From Rhodobacteraceae bacterium UBA6273 (GTDB lineage: Bacteria > Pseudomonadota > Alphaproteobacteria > Rhodobacterales > Rhodobacteraceae), in assembly GCA_002440625.1 (NCBI GenBank), contig DJUV01000111.1, forward strand, positions 1-7,474: a stretch of DNA of 7,474 nt, in the 5' to 3' direction. A program made the translations under genes and the position numbers. Below are positions 1 to 5,561 of the stretch, piece after piece (within the stretch, counting starts at the first letter, position 1; each line of letters opens with the position of its first letter). Below the pieces are notes generated by a model, which was given only the letters and a program-made list of their open reading frames with translations, made no database searches and was not told the DNA's origin.

Positions 1-820
1 CGTTCTTCAGGCAGTTGGCCGAACGGACCGAAAGCTCCAGCTCGTCCACCTTCTTGAGAAGAAGCGGGTTGAACTCCAGCCCATCCTCTTCAGCGCCCTT
101 CAGCGCCGATTCCGGCTCGTCGAAGTTGACGAAGATGCCAAGCTGGTCCTGCAGGATGCGCGCGGCATAGGCCACGGCATCATCGGGCGACAGCGAGCCA
201 TCGGTTTCGATCTTCATCGTCAGCTTGTCGTAGTCGAGCACCTGGCCCTCGCGGGTCGGCTGCACTTCGTACGAGACCTTCTTCACCGGCGAATAGATCG
301 CGTCGATCGGGATGAGGCCAATCGGCGCATCTTCCGGGCGGTTCTTGTCAGCCGCGACATAGCCCTTGCCGCTTTCCACGGTCAGTTCCATGAAGAGGTC
401 GGCGCCATCGTCGAGGTGGCAGATCACGTGATCCTGGTTCAGGATCTCGATGCCATTCGATTCAGAGATGTCGCCGGCGGTGACGACACCGGGGCCCTTG
501 GCAGAGATCGACAGGCGCTTCGGCCCTTCGACTTCCATCTTCAGCCGCACGCCCTTGAGGTTCAGGACGATGTCGGTCACGTCCTCACGGACGCCCGCCA
601 CGCTCGAAAACTCATGGAGCACGTTGTCGATCTGGACGCTGGTGATGGCCGCGCCCTGAAGCGAGGACATCAGCACGCGGCGCAGCGCGTTGCCGAGCGT
701 CAGGCCGAAGCCACGCTCCAGCGGTTCGGCGATGAGCGTCGCCTGACGCTGCGGGTCGTTGCCCGGCTTCACTTCAAGCTGCTGCGGCTTGATGAGCTCG
801 GCCCAATTCTTGTGGATCAT
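1..820 (-). CDS. rpoA: DNA-directed RNA polymerase subunit alpha (partial, C-terminus beyond window)
   Basis: RpoA dimerises to nucleate assembly of beta and beta' in the cytoplasm. Its C-terminal domain contacts UP elements and activators. The frame is open from ATG at 820 to the left edge, giving 273 complete codons and no stop. The protein begins [18 protein letters not shown], and the N-terminal domain contains [14 protein letters not shown] and the conserved run around [20 protein letters not shown]. The last visible residues, [13 protein letters not shown], open the alpha-CTD. Arg266 and Asn269 align with E. coli Arg265 and Asn268, which bind DNA. About 60-65 residues should lie outside the window, judged by the usual ~335-340 aa. 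A clear GGAGG (829-833) sits 8 nt before the start. It follows rpsK after a 116-nt gap holding a strong hairpin and a degenerate palindromic repeat. rplQ would be expected next, outside the window. Identification is secure. Confidence 0.97.
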   Translation of the reverse strand, partial: MIHKNWAELIKPQQLEVKPGNDPQRQATLIAEPLERGFGLTLGNALRRVLMSSLQGAAITSVQIDNVLHEFSSVAGVREDVTDIVLNLKGVRLKMEVEGPKRLSISAKGPGVVTAGDISESNGIEILNQDHVICHLDDGADLFMELTVESGKGYVAADKNRPEDAPIGLIPIDAIYSPVKKVSYEVQPTREGQVLDYDKLTMKIETDGSLSPDDAVAYAARILQDQLGIFVNFDEPESALKGAEEDGLEFNPLLLKKVDELELSVRSANCLKN

Positions 821-841
821 GCGATCTGCCTCCATACCTGT

Positions 842-858
842 CCCCGGATCATGTCCGG
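842..858. repeat. Degenerate copy of an extragenic palindromic repeat
   Basis: The core is ccgga-tcatg-tccgg (844-858), preceded by cc. It matches the left 17 bases of the better copy's ccccggatcaggtccgg (5606-5622) at all but one position, but lacks the outer closing bases. It lies in the rpsK-rpoA gap. The form resembles short palindromes scattered between genes in many alphaproteobacterial genomes; that link is from general knowledge and was not searched. Confidence 0.5.
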
Positions 859-889
859 TCTCCGGGAACGCCCGAGGATAAATGCGAAA

Positions 890-926
890 GCAATCCGGGC
901 CGCGCGGTCAGCACGGCCCGGATTGC
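890..926 (-). terminator. Hairpin after rpsK (attenuator or weak terminator candidate)
   Basis: A perfect 13-bp inverted repeat, gcaatccgggccg (890-902) against cggcccggattgc (914-926), encloses an 11-nt loop. It begins 10 nt after the rpsK stop. On the minus strand it is followed by TT and then TCGCATTT, so there is only a poor U-tract. The stem is strong enough to pause polymerase or to protect the upstream mRNA 3' end. Full termination here would cut off rpoA, so partial read-through or an mRNA-processing role is more likely. Confidence 0.5.
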
Positions 927-936
927 GGATGTGTCG

Positions 937-1326
937 TCAGACGCGCCGACGCTTCGGCGGACGGCAACCGTTGTGCGCGATCGGCGTCACGTCGCGGATC
1001 GACGTGATGTTGAAGCCAACGGCGGCCAGCGCGCGGAGCGCGGACTCGCGGCCCGAACCGGGGCCTTGGACTTCAACTTCGATCGTCTTCACGCCATGTT
1101 CCTGCGCCTTGCGGCCGGCGTCTTCGGCAGCCATCTGGGCGGCATAGGGCGTCGACTTGCGCGACCCCTTGAAGCCCATCGTGCCGGCCGAGGACCAGGC
1201 AATGGCGTTGCCCTGAACGTCGGAGATCAGGATCTTGGTGTTGTTGAAGGAGGAGTTCACATGCGCCACACCGGCGGCGATGTTCTTGCGCTCCTTGCGC
1301 TTCATGCGGGTCTTGTCACGAGCCAT
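937..1326 (-). CDS. rpsK: 30S ribosomal protein S11
   Basis: S11 binds 16S rRNA in the platform of the small subunit near the Shine-Dalgarno/anti-SD helix and contacts S7 and S18. The 129-aa product is of normal family length. It has the S11 core: [17 protein letters not shown] (about 20-36), [20 protein letters not shown] (about 45-64), [13 protein letters not shown] (88-100) and the basic tail [11 protein letters not shown] (119-129). The start ATG at 1326 is preceded by a GGGAGGG-type ribosome-binding site (1334-1341). Only 15 nt separate it from the rpsM stop, so it is translated from the same alpha-operon message. Nothing is anomalous. Confidence 0.98.
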   Translation of the reverse strand: MARDKTRMKRKERKNIAAGVAHVNSSFNNTKILISDVQGNAIAWSSAGTMGFKGSRKSTPYAAQMAAEDAGRKAQEHGVKTIEVEVQGPGSGRESALRALAAVGFNITSIRDVTPIAHNGCRPPKRRRV

Positions 1327-1341
1327 CTCTGAACCCTCCCC

Positions 1342-1710
1342 TTACTTCTTCTTGCCAGCAATGGCCTTTGCGGGGCCTTTGCGGGTGCGGGCGTTGGTGT
1401 GGGTGCGTTGACCGCGAACCGGCAGGTTCTTGCGGTGACGCAGGCCGCGATAGCAGCCAAGGTCCATCAGACGCTTGATGTTCATCGTGACTTCACGGCG
1501 CAGGTCGCCCTCGACCGTGAGGTTGCCGTCGATGTATTCGCGGATGGCGAGCACTTCGGCGTCGGTGAGATCGTTGACCCGGCGGGCTTCGTCGATCTTG
1601 ACCGCTTCACAGATCTTGTGGGCGACGTCGGGACCGATGCCGTGGATATACTGAAGAGCGATGGGGACGCGTTTCCCCGTCGGGATGTTGACGCCAGCAA
1701 TACGTGCCAC
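1342..1710 (-). CDS. rpsM: 30S ribosomal protein S13, GTG start
   Basis: S13 sits in the head of the 30S subunit and forms intersubunit bridges, its basic tail reaching the A and P sites. The 122-aa sequence is full length. It starts [15 protein letters not shown], carries the helix-turn-helix segment IHGIGPDVA (22-30), and ends with the conserved stretch from [20 protein letters not shown] (85-104) into NARTRKG (106-112) and a lysine-rich tail. The start codon is GTG (cac at 1708-1710), fixed by the invariant MARIAGV N-terminus and an upstream GGAAGGA about 8 nt away. It is the first gene of the alpha operon here, after a 175-nt structured leader. The GTG start may temper translation (inference). 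Confidence 0.97.
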   Translation of the reverse strand: MARIAGVNIPTGKRVPIALQYIHGIGPDVAHKICEAVKIDEARRVNDLTDAEVLAIREYIDGNLTVEGDLRREVTMNIKRLMDLGCYRGLRHRKNLPVRGQRTHTNARTRKGPAKAIAGKKK

Positions 1711-1730
1711 GCGTGTCTTCCTTCCGTTGC

Positions 1731-1750
1731 GGTTCCGTAATGCCGGAACC
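1731..1750. other. Leader hairpin near rpsM; reads as an intrinsic terminator on the + strand
   Basis: A perfect 7-bp stem, ggttccg (1731-1737) with cggaacc (1744-1750), has a 6-nt loop. On the plus strand it runs directly into TTTTTT (1751-1756), the form of a Rho-independent terminator for antisense transcripts. On the minus strand it is a leader hairpin ending about 20 nt before the rpsM start, with A6 on its 5' side. No plus-strand gene is evident, so the polarity of its function is uncertain. Confidence 0.45.
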
Positions 1751-1765
1751 TTTTTTCACAACTAT

Positions 1766-1834
1766 GGCCCGAGGGCATCCGCCGCCGGGCCGGCTTCTTC
1801 GACGTGATTCGCGGGAAGGAAATTCCCGCAAATC
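1766..1834 (-). promoter_or_regulatory. Two further hairpins in the rpsM leader
   Basis: Reading the minus strand, the first hairpin (1806-1834) has 12 base-paired or near-paired positions: gatt-c-gcgggaa against ttcccgc-a-aatc, one mismatch, 5-nt loop. The second (1766-1771 with 1786-1791) has a 6-bp ggcccg/cgggcc stem and a 14-nt loop. Together with the 1731-1750 hairpin they fill much of the 175-nt adk-rpsM gap. In E. coli the alpha-operon leader is the S4 autoregulation site. rpsD is absent from this stretch, so any regulator here is unknown. Neither stem has a following U-run. Confidence 0.4.
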
Positions 1835-1860
1835 AAGACGATTCTCATGAGAGACGCTGT

Positions 1861-1889
1861 GACCTAGTGGGTTTCCCCCTGAAGGTCAA
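1861..1889 (-). promoter_or_regulatory. Possible promoter for rpsM-rpsK-rpoA
   Basis: TTGACC (1889-1884), overlapping the adk stop codon, is separated by exactly 17 nt from TAGGTC (1866-1861). The -35 is a good match to the sigma70 consensus. The -10 matches only at its TA start. The position, just ahead of a long leader, fits an internal alpha-operon promoter, but the weak -10 makes this tentative. Confidence 0.27.
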
Positions 1890-2542
1890 GACGTGGCGCG
1901 GCGATCCAGCACTGCGGCAATGGATTCCGCAATCTCAGCGATTTCGCCAAGCCCGTCGACGACCGCGAGTTTGTTCGCATGGTAATAGTAACCGATGAGC
2001 GGCGAGGTCTTCTTGTAGTACTCCATCAAGCGTTGCTTGAGGCTTTCGGCATTGTCGTCGGCGCGGCGCTTGAACTCGGTGCCGCCACAGACGCTGCACT
2101 TGCCGTCGGCGGGAATGGGTTTGCTATTGTCGTTATAGACTTCGCCGCAGGTGCCGCAGGTTGACCTTGCCGTGATCCGCTCCACCAGCGCCGCATCATC
2201 GACCTGCATCTCGACCACGACATCGAGCGTCTGCCCGGACCGCTTCAGAAGCGCATCCAGCGCGTCGGCCTGCGCCAGCGTGCGCGGGAAGCCGTCGAAG
2301 ATGAAGCCCGAACCGCCCTCGGTCAGCTTTTCGCCGATGAGGCCTATTACGATCTCATCGGTGACAAGCTGCCCCGCCGCCATGACTGCAGCGACCTTCC
2401 GGCCCATTTCGGTGCCCGAGGATTGCGCCGCGCGCAGCATGTCGCCGGTCGAAAGCTGCACCATGCCGCGGTTTTCGACCAAGAGGCGGGCTTGAGTCCC
2501 CTTCCCCGCGCCCGGCGGGCCAAGCAGAATGATGTTCACCAT
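1886..2542 (-). CDS. adk: Adenylate kinase, long form with four-cysteine zinc-type LID
   Basis: Adenylate kinase interconverts ATP + AMP and 2 ADP in the cytosol. The 218-aa protein has the P-loop GPPGAGKGT (8-16), the NMP-binding region with STGDMLR (31-37), the signature DGFPRT (83-88) and the arginine-rich KRRADDN segment (158-164). The LID domain carries Cys129-x2-Cys132 and Cys149-x2-Cys152, the C4 arrangement that binds structural zinc in many Gram-positive and alphaproteobacterial enzymes, unlike the E. coli hydrogen-bonded LID. The start at 2542 gives the canonical [17 protein letters not shown]-terminus and follows GAGAGGGACAGG. It begins 27 nt after the secY stop and is expected to be co-transcribed with secY. 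adk between secY and rpsM is a familiar arrangement in alphaproteobacteria. Confidence 0.97.
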   Translation of the reverse strand: MVNIILLGPPGAGKGTQARLLVENRGMVQLSTGDMLRAAQSSGTEMGRKVAAVMAAGQLVTDEIVIGLIGEKLTEGGSGFIFDGFPRTLAQADALDALLKRSGQTLDVVVEMQVDDAALVERITARSTCGTCGEVYNDNSKPIPADGKCSVCGGTEFKRRADDNAESLKQRLMEYYKKTSPLIGYYYHANKLAVVDGLGEIAEIAESIAAVLDRRATS

Positions 2543-2560
2543 GAACCTGTCCCTCTCGCT

Positions 2561-2582
2561 GGCCCGCCTTTAGCGGCGGGCC
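2561..2582 (-). promoter_or_regulatory. Hairpin enclosing the secY stop codon, upstream of adk
   Basis: A perfect 8-bp GC stem, ggcccgcc (2561-2568) with ggcgggcc (2575-2582), has a 6-nt loop that contains the secY TAA. The stem ends 18 nt before the adk ATG. There is no U-tract, so it is not an ordinary terminator. A ribosome terminating on secY would melt it, so it could couple adk initiation to secY translation (inference). Confidence 0.4.
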
Positions 2583-3931
2583 GGCGCCTTGCGCGCCCCG
2601 TTTCTCTTCTTGCCACGAAGCTGGGACTTTTCAATGAGTCCTTCGTACTGATGCGCCAGAAGATGGGACTGGATCTGGTTGATCGTATCCATCGTCACCG
2701 ACACCACGATCAGCACCGAAGTGCCGCCGAAGTAGAAGGGGATCGCCAGTTCCGAACGGAGAAGCTCCGGCAGGAGGCTGACCGCGGCGAGGTAACCCGA
2801 GCCGACGACGAGAATACGCGCCACCACATAGTCGAGGTAATCGACCGTCTTGGCGCCGGGCCGGATACCCGGAATGAAGCCACCCTGATTCTTCAGGTTT
2901 TCCGCCACGTCGTCCGACTTGAAGGCGACGTTGGCAGTATAGAAATAGGCGAAGAACACGATCATCGCCGCAAAGAACAGAAGGTAGAGCGGCTGGCCCG
3001 GCCCGAAGTAGGCCAGGATCGTCGACATGACCGGGCCGGTCCGGTCGCCCGAGAAGGTTGCGATCGTCGTCGGCAGAAGAAGCAGCGAGGACGCGAAGAT
3101 CGCCGGGATGACGCCGGCCGGGTTGACCTTGATCGGCAGGTGCGAGGACGAGCCGTCATAGATCTTCATGCCGACCTGGCGGCGCGGGTACTGGATGTGA
3201 ATCTTTCTGAGCGCCCGCTCCATGAAGACTACGAAGGCGATGACGGCCACAACCATGACGATCACGCCGATGATGACGGCGGCAGACAGGTTGCCGACCC
3301 GGCCCTGCTCGAAGAACTGCGCCAATGCGTGCGGAATGTTCGCGACGATTCCGACGAAGATGATGAGCGAGGTGCCGTTGCCGATGCCGCGCGCGGTGAT
3401 CTGCTCGCCGAGCCACATCAGGAACATCGTCCCGCCAACCAGTGTGATGACGGTCGAAGCCTGGAAGAACATTCCCGGATCATGCGCAAGACTGCCCGCC
3501 TCAAGACTGCGGGCCAGCCCGTAAGCCTGGAAAGTGGCCAGAATCACCGTCGCATAACGGGTGTACTGGTTGATCTTCTTGCGCCCCTGCTCGCCCTCTT
3601 TCTTGAGCGACTCGAGCGCCGGGACCATCGCCGTCAGAAGCTGCACGATGATCGAAGCCGAGATATAGGGCATGATGCCAAGCGCGAACACGCCCATGCG
3701 GCCGAGGGCGCCGCCGGTGAACATCTGCAGCATGCCGCCGATGCCCTGGTTCGCCGTGTCCATGAAGCGCCTGAGCGCCTCCGCGTCGATACCGGGCACG
3801 GGAATGTAGGTGCCGAGCCGGTAGACGATCAGCAGGCCGACGGTGAAGAAGATGCGTTGGCGCAGGTCGGTGGCCTTGCCAAGGGCGCCCCAGCTGAGGT
3901 TCGCCGCCATTTGCTCTGCAGCAGATGCCAT
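2570..3931 (-). CDS. secY: Preprotein translocase subunit SecY
   Basis: SecY is the ten-helix membrane channel of the SecYEG translocon, exporting unfolded preproteins with SecA and inserting membrane proteins with the ribosome. Counting from the chosen Met (MASAAEQMAANLSWG), the protein has 453 aa, normal for the family. It shows SecY signature 1 around GIMPYISASIIVQLL (85-99), signature 2 spanning LMWLGEQITARGIGNGTSL (171-189), the cytosolic loop NLKNQGGFIPGIRPG (345-359) that contacts SecA and the ribosome, and multiple hydrophobic helices. The C-terminal tail is very basic (RGKKRNGARKAPARR). Start choice: ATG at 3931 gives the family-like N-terminus and has GAGA in its upstream context. 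An in-frame ATG at 3946 and TTG at 3952 would add 5 or 7 residues but have no ribosome-binding site. A 100-nt gap with alternative hairpins separates it from rplO. Confidence 0.96.
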   Translation of the reverse strand: MASAAEQMAANLSWGALGKATDLRQRIFFTVGLLIVYRLGTYIPVPGIDAEALRRFMDTANQGIGGMLQMFTGGALGRMGVFALGIMPYISASIIVQLLTAMVPALESLKKEGEQGRKKINQYTRYATVILATFQAYGLARSLEAGSLAHDPGMFFQASTVITLVGGTMFLMWLGEQITARGIGNGTSLIIFVGIVANIPHALAQFFEQGRVGNLSAAVIIGVIVMVVAVIAFVVFMERALRKIHIQYPRRQVGMKIYDGSSSHLPIKVNPAGVIPAIFASSLLLLPTTIATFSGDRTGPVMSTILAYFGPGQPLYLLFFAAMIVFFAYFYTANVAFKSDDVAENLKNQGGFIPGIRPGAKTVDYLDYVVARILVVGSGYLAAVSLLPELLRSELAIPFYFGGTSVLIVVSVTMDTINQIQSHLLAHQYEGLIEKSQLRGKKRNGARKAPARR

Positions 3932-3949
3932 TCCAGTCTCTTTCATGGG

Positions 3950-4024
3950 CAACGCCGCCGAACCGTTTTCCGGTCGGCGGCGTTGGAAAACACGTGTCTA
4001 TGTAAGCGGCTGCAACGCCGCCGA
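3950..4024 (-). promoter_or_regulatory. Three-segment alternative hairpin in the secY leader
   Basis: The 12-mer caacgccgccga occurs at 3950-3961 and 4013-4024, and its exact reverse complement tcggcggcgttg lies between them at 3974-3985. In the minus-strand RNA the middle segment can pair either with the upstream segment (27-nt loop) or with the downstream one (12-nt loop; the stem continues with CCG/CGG around GAAAA and a bulged base). The two hairpins exclude each other. The downstream hairpin ends 3 nt before ATG 3946 and 18 nt before ATG 3931, so it could affect secY initiation. Between the segments lies the palindrome ACACGTGT. There is no U-run after either stem. Confidence 0.5.
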
Positions 4025-4031
4025 CAACACC

Positions 4032-4505
4032 TTATTCAGCCGCCGTCGCAACCGTGACGGAAAGCGATCCGCCGGCCTTCTCGACCGCCGCGATGGCGGC
4101 TTTCGATGCGCCGGTGACGGCGAGTTTCAGCTTGGCCTTGATCTCGCCCTTGGCAAGAACGCGGACGCCGTCAAGCTTGCGGCGCACGATGCCGGCTTCG
4201 ACGAGAACGTCTTCGGTGATGTCGATCTTGGCATCAAGCTTGCCGGCATCGACAAAGGCCTGAAGCTGGCCGAGGTTCACCACGGTGAAATGCTTGGCAT
4301 TGGGCTTGTTGAAGCCGCGCTTCGGCAGACGCCGGTAAAGCGGCATCTGGCCGCCTTCGTAACCGCCGATGGCGACGCCCGAACGGGATTTCTGGCCCTT
4401 GATACCGCGGCCGGCGGTCTTGCCCTTGCCCGAGCCCGGACCGCGCGCAACGCGCTTGGACTTCTTGGCGGCGCCGGGATTGTCCCGAAGTTCATGCAGT
4501 TTCAT
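4032..4505 (-). CDS. rplO: 50S ribosomal protein L15
   Basis: L15 is a late-assembling 50S protein that contacts many 23S rRNA domains. The 157-aa product starts [22 protein letters not shown]. It has the extended glycine/basic arm (about 20-50, with [20 protein letters not shown] at 24-43), then [12 protein letters not shown] (54-65), and a globular C-terminal domain ending in alanines. Start choice: ATG at 4505 has AAGGAG (4518-4513) at 7-nt spacing and yields the standard N-terminus. An in-frame ATG at 4559 would add 18 residues with no ribosome-binding site and is unlikely. The gene is separated from rpmD by two non-ribosomal genes, and a promoter-like sequence lies about 95 nt upstream. 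Its start codon is inside an 11-bp hairpin. Confidence 0.97.
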   Translation of the reverse strand: MKLHELRDNPGAAKKSKRVARGPGSGKGKTAGRGIKGQKSRSGVAIGGYEGGQMPLYRRLPKRGFNKPNAKHFTVVNLGQLQAFVDAGKLDAKIDITEDVLVEAGIVRRKLDGVRVLAKGEIKAKLKLAVTGASKAAIAAVEKAGGSLSVTVATAAE

Positions 4506-4545
4506 ATCGCTTCTCCTTGGCCGGAACCGCCCCCGAAGCGATATG
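4503..4545 (-). promoter_or_regulatory. Hairpin sequestering the rplO start codon
   Basis: The perfect 11-bp inverted repeat catatcgcttc (4503-4513) and gaagcgatatg (4535-4545) has a 21-nt loop. In the minus-strand mRNA the 3' arm ends in the rplO ATG. AAGGA of the Shine-Dalgarno sequence lies at the end of the loop and its last G is the first stem base. Folding would hide the start codon while leaving most of the Shine-Dalgarno sequence exposed. The loop holds a possible inner GGC/GCC pairing. This layout suits translational control of rplO, but no regulator is identified. Confidence 0.5.
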
Positions 4546-4600
4546 GGCGGACGCGGCATTTCTTGTTGTCGTGAATCGGACCGTGACGGGCCACCGGGGG

Positions 4601-4629
4601 CATATAGACGGGATGCCCGGACGGATCAA
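4601..4629 (-). promoter_or_regulatory. Putative sigma70-type promoter for rplO-secY-adk
   Basis: TTGATC (4629-4624), a 17-nt spacer and TATATG (4606-4601) match the -35 and -10 boxes at 4 of 6 positions each with ideal spacing. It lies immediately after the terminator of the 48-aa ORF, where transcription of the essential rplO-secY-adk segment would need to restart. Initiation near 4594 would give a leader of about 90 nt that includes the start-codon hairpin. Identified by motif only. Confidence 0.5.
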
Positions 4630-4656
4630 GGGACAAGGCCCCTGACCCAAAAAGGA

Positions 4657-4684
4657 AGACCCCGACCGTTGGTCGGGGCCTTCT
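4657..4684 (-). terminator. Intrinsic terminator after the 48-aa ORF
   Basis: The stem is gaag-a-ccccgacc (4657-4669) against ggtcgggg-c-cttc (4671-4684 region): 8 GC-rich pairs, one mismatch, then 4 more pairs, with a tiny GTT loop. On the minus strand it is followed within the last stem bases and beyond by TTCCTTTTT, a proper U-tract. It begins about 17 nt after the stop of the 48-aa ORF. The plus-strand side lacks a comparable T-run. This is the best Rho-independent terminator in the window for minus-strand transcription. Confidence 0.75.
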
Positions 4685-4701
4685 GAAACTTCTTTGTCGT
4701 T

Positions 4702-4848
4702 TCAGCGCTGCCGGCGAACCGTCTCGCGCAGATCGGCCGCATCTTTGCGGGCCGGGTCGACAGGAAGGGCCGCCGTGAAGAACGGGCCGATGCTGAAAAC
4801 TGCGCGGACGAACTCGCTCAGCAGGCCATCGTGGCGCGCTGCAAGCAT
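4702..4848 (-). CDS. Small protein of unknown function (48 aa)
   Basis: I do not recognise this protein. The predicted product is 48 aa, starts MLAARHDGLLSEFVRAVFSI and ends DPARKDAADLRETVRRQR. Residues 13-30 are rich in hydrophobic and aromatic residues (FVRAVFSIGPFFTAALPV) and could be an amphipathic or membrane-touching helix. Residues 31-48 are highly charged and probably helical. Start choice: AAGGGG lies 7 nt before ATG 4848. In-frame ATGs at 4854 (too close to that site) and 4878 (no site) would add 2 or 10 residues. Support for it being a gene is the ribosome-binding site, the intrinsic terminator shortly after its stop, and its position between genes where no other frame makes sense. 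It lies 136 nt after the GFA-family gene, same strand. No homology test was possible, so expression and function are unproven. Confidence 0.55.
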   Translation of the reverse strand: MLAARHDGLLSEFVRAVFSIGPFFTAALPVDPARKDAADLRETVRRQR

Positions 4849-4930
4849 GTTCATTCCCCTTAGCTTGGTTGCTAACATGCGCTAGATAGACACTTTTTCG
4901 TGTAGATGCCACCAAGGCAACAGCAGTCCC

Positions 4931-4951
4931 GCCATGCGTAGGGCGCATGGC
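4931..4951 (-). terminator. Hairpin after the GFA-family gene, no U-tract
   Basis: A perfect 8-bp stem, gccatgcg (4931-4938) with cgcatggc (4944-4951), and a 5-nt loop begin about 33 nt after the stop of the GFA-family gene. The minus strand continues GGGACTGC with no U-run. It may stabilise the message end or weakly terminate, leaving the 48-aa ORF partly separate. Confidence 0.3.
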
Positions 4952-4984
4952 TGCATCCGCACTGCCGGAGATTGCCCTCGCGCC

Positions 4985-5422
4985 TCAGGCGCCCTTCGGC
5001 CAGACGAATTCCGGCCTCAGCCCCTCATAGACCGGGCGGCCGTCGCTGGGTCGCGCATAGCCCTTCGTGTCGTCGTAGAAGGCGTGATAGGTCGCCGTGG
5101 GGAAATGTGCGTCGTCATAGCCCATGACATTCGGCACCGCGACGCGGATGCGTTTCTGCTTGTCGTCCAGCATGATCGCCGCACCGCAATCGGTGCAGAG
5201 GCAGATCTCCAGGGGGCCGTCCGGGTTGTTGGCATTGAAGGGCACGCGCTTCAGCTTTTCGGGGTGATCGACCTTGAGGTCGCCGTAGTTGAAGAAGGCG
5301 ACGTGGGTTGTCTGCTGGCCGGTCACGGCCTTGCAGACATTGCAATGGCAGACGTGGTTGTCGATCGGCTCGGCCTTGGCCTGGGTGTGAACATGGGCGC
5401 AGCCGCCCTTGTAGTCGGACAT
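4985..5422 (-). CDS. GFA/CENP-V-fold zinc protein (glutathione-dependent formaldehyde-activating family)
   Basis: The 145-aa product has the cysteine layout of the GFA family: Cys8-x-His10 near the N-terminus, Cys25-x-Cys27-x2-Cys30 (CHCNVCKAVTG), and Cys76-x2-Cys79-Gly (LCTDCGAAI). In characterised members one cluster binds structural zinc and the CxCxxC cluster binds a second zinc thought to be catalytic. The founder, Paracoccus Gfa, was linked to hydroxymethyl-glutathione formation, but most relatives have no proven substrate. The first motif is normally Cys-x-Cys, and here the second Cys is His. Start at 5422 because GGAGG (5427-5431) stands 4 nt before the ATG. The GTG-initiated extension to 5476 has no such site. 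A GFA gene inside a ribosomal operon is unexpected. It has its own promoter-like sequence upstream and is probably an independent cytosolic enzyme, not a ribosome factor (inference). Confidence 0.88.
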   Translation of the reverse strand: MSDYKGGCAHVHTQAKAEPIDNHVCHCNVCKAVTGQQTTHVAFFNYGDLKVDHPEKLKRVPFNANNPDGPLEICLCTDCGAAIMLDDKQKRIRVAVPNVMGYDDAHFPTATYHAFYDDTKGYARPSDGRPVYEGLRPEFVWPKGA

Positions 5423-5497
5423 GGTTCCTCCCTGGGGTTCAGTGCACATGGGCTTGGAAGCACCCCCATGCTCCACCCTCGGGGGCGCGACGGTGTC

Positions 5498-5503
5498 AGT
5501 GTA
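5498..5503 (-). promoter_or_regulatory. Possible extended -10 promoter for the GFA-family gene
   Basis: On the minus strand TGC-TACACT (TACACT at 5503-5498) forms an extended -10 element matching TATAAT at 4 of 6. No convincing -35 lies 17 nt further upstream. Initiation near 5491 would give a leader of about 70 nt before the ATG at 5422. That leader contains an 8-bp hairpin (5460-5467 with 5481-5488, one G-U pair). Confidence 0.35.
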
Positions 5504-5561
5504 GCACAGTCCCGGGCCCCTGCTCTGCGGGAAATATCGCCGCGAGGGGGGCCAAATGCGA

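Noticed and set aside
2423..4057. Long 544-codon open frame on the plus strand opposite adk and secY
   Set aside because: It is antisense to two certain genes, is rich in Arg/Asp/His as expected of a GC-rich shadow frame, and has no recognisable domain.
4506..4559. 18-residue N-terminal extension of L15 from the in-frame ATG at 4559
   Set aside because: No ribosome-binding site precedes it, and the normal L15 N-terminus begins at 4505 behind AAGGAG.
4860..4875. TTAGC-N6-GCTAA inverted repeat upstream of the 48-aa ORF as an operator
   Set aside because: The arms are only 5 bp and no regulator gene is nearby, so chance is a sufficient explanation.
4879..4930. Promoter for the 48-aa ORF (GTGGCA-N18-TATCTA on the minus strand)
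   Set aside because: The -10 matches the consensus at only half its positions and the spacing is not ideal. Too weak to annotate, although some promoter or read-through from the GFA gene is needed.
4502..4948. 148-codon minus-strand frame over the rpmD-rplO insertion
   Set aside because: It crosses the terminator and promoter elements, has no ribosome-binding site and has low-complexity Arg/Pro composition. The 48-aa frame explains the signals better.
5423..5476. 18-residue extension of the GFA-family protein from a GTG at 5476
   Set aside because: It lacks a ribosome-binding site and falls in the probable leader with a hairpin. GGAGG stands right before the ATG at 5422.
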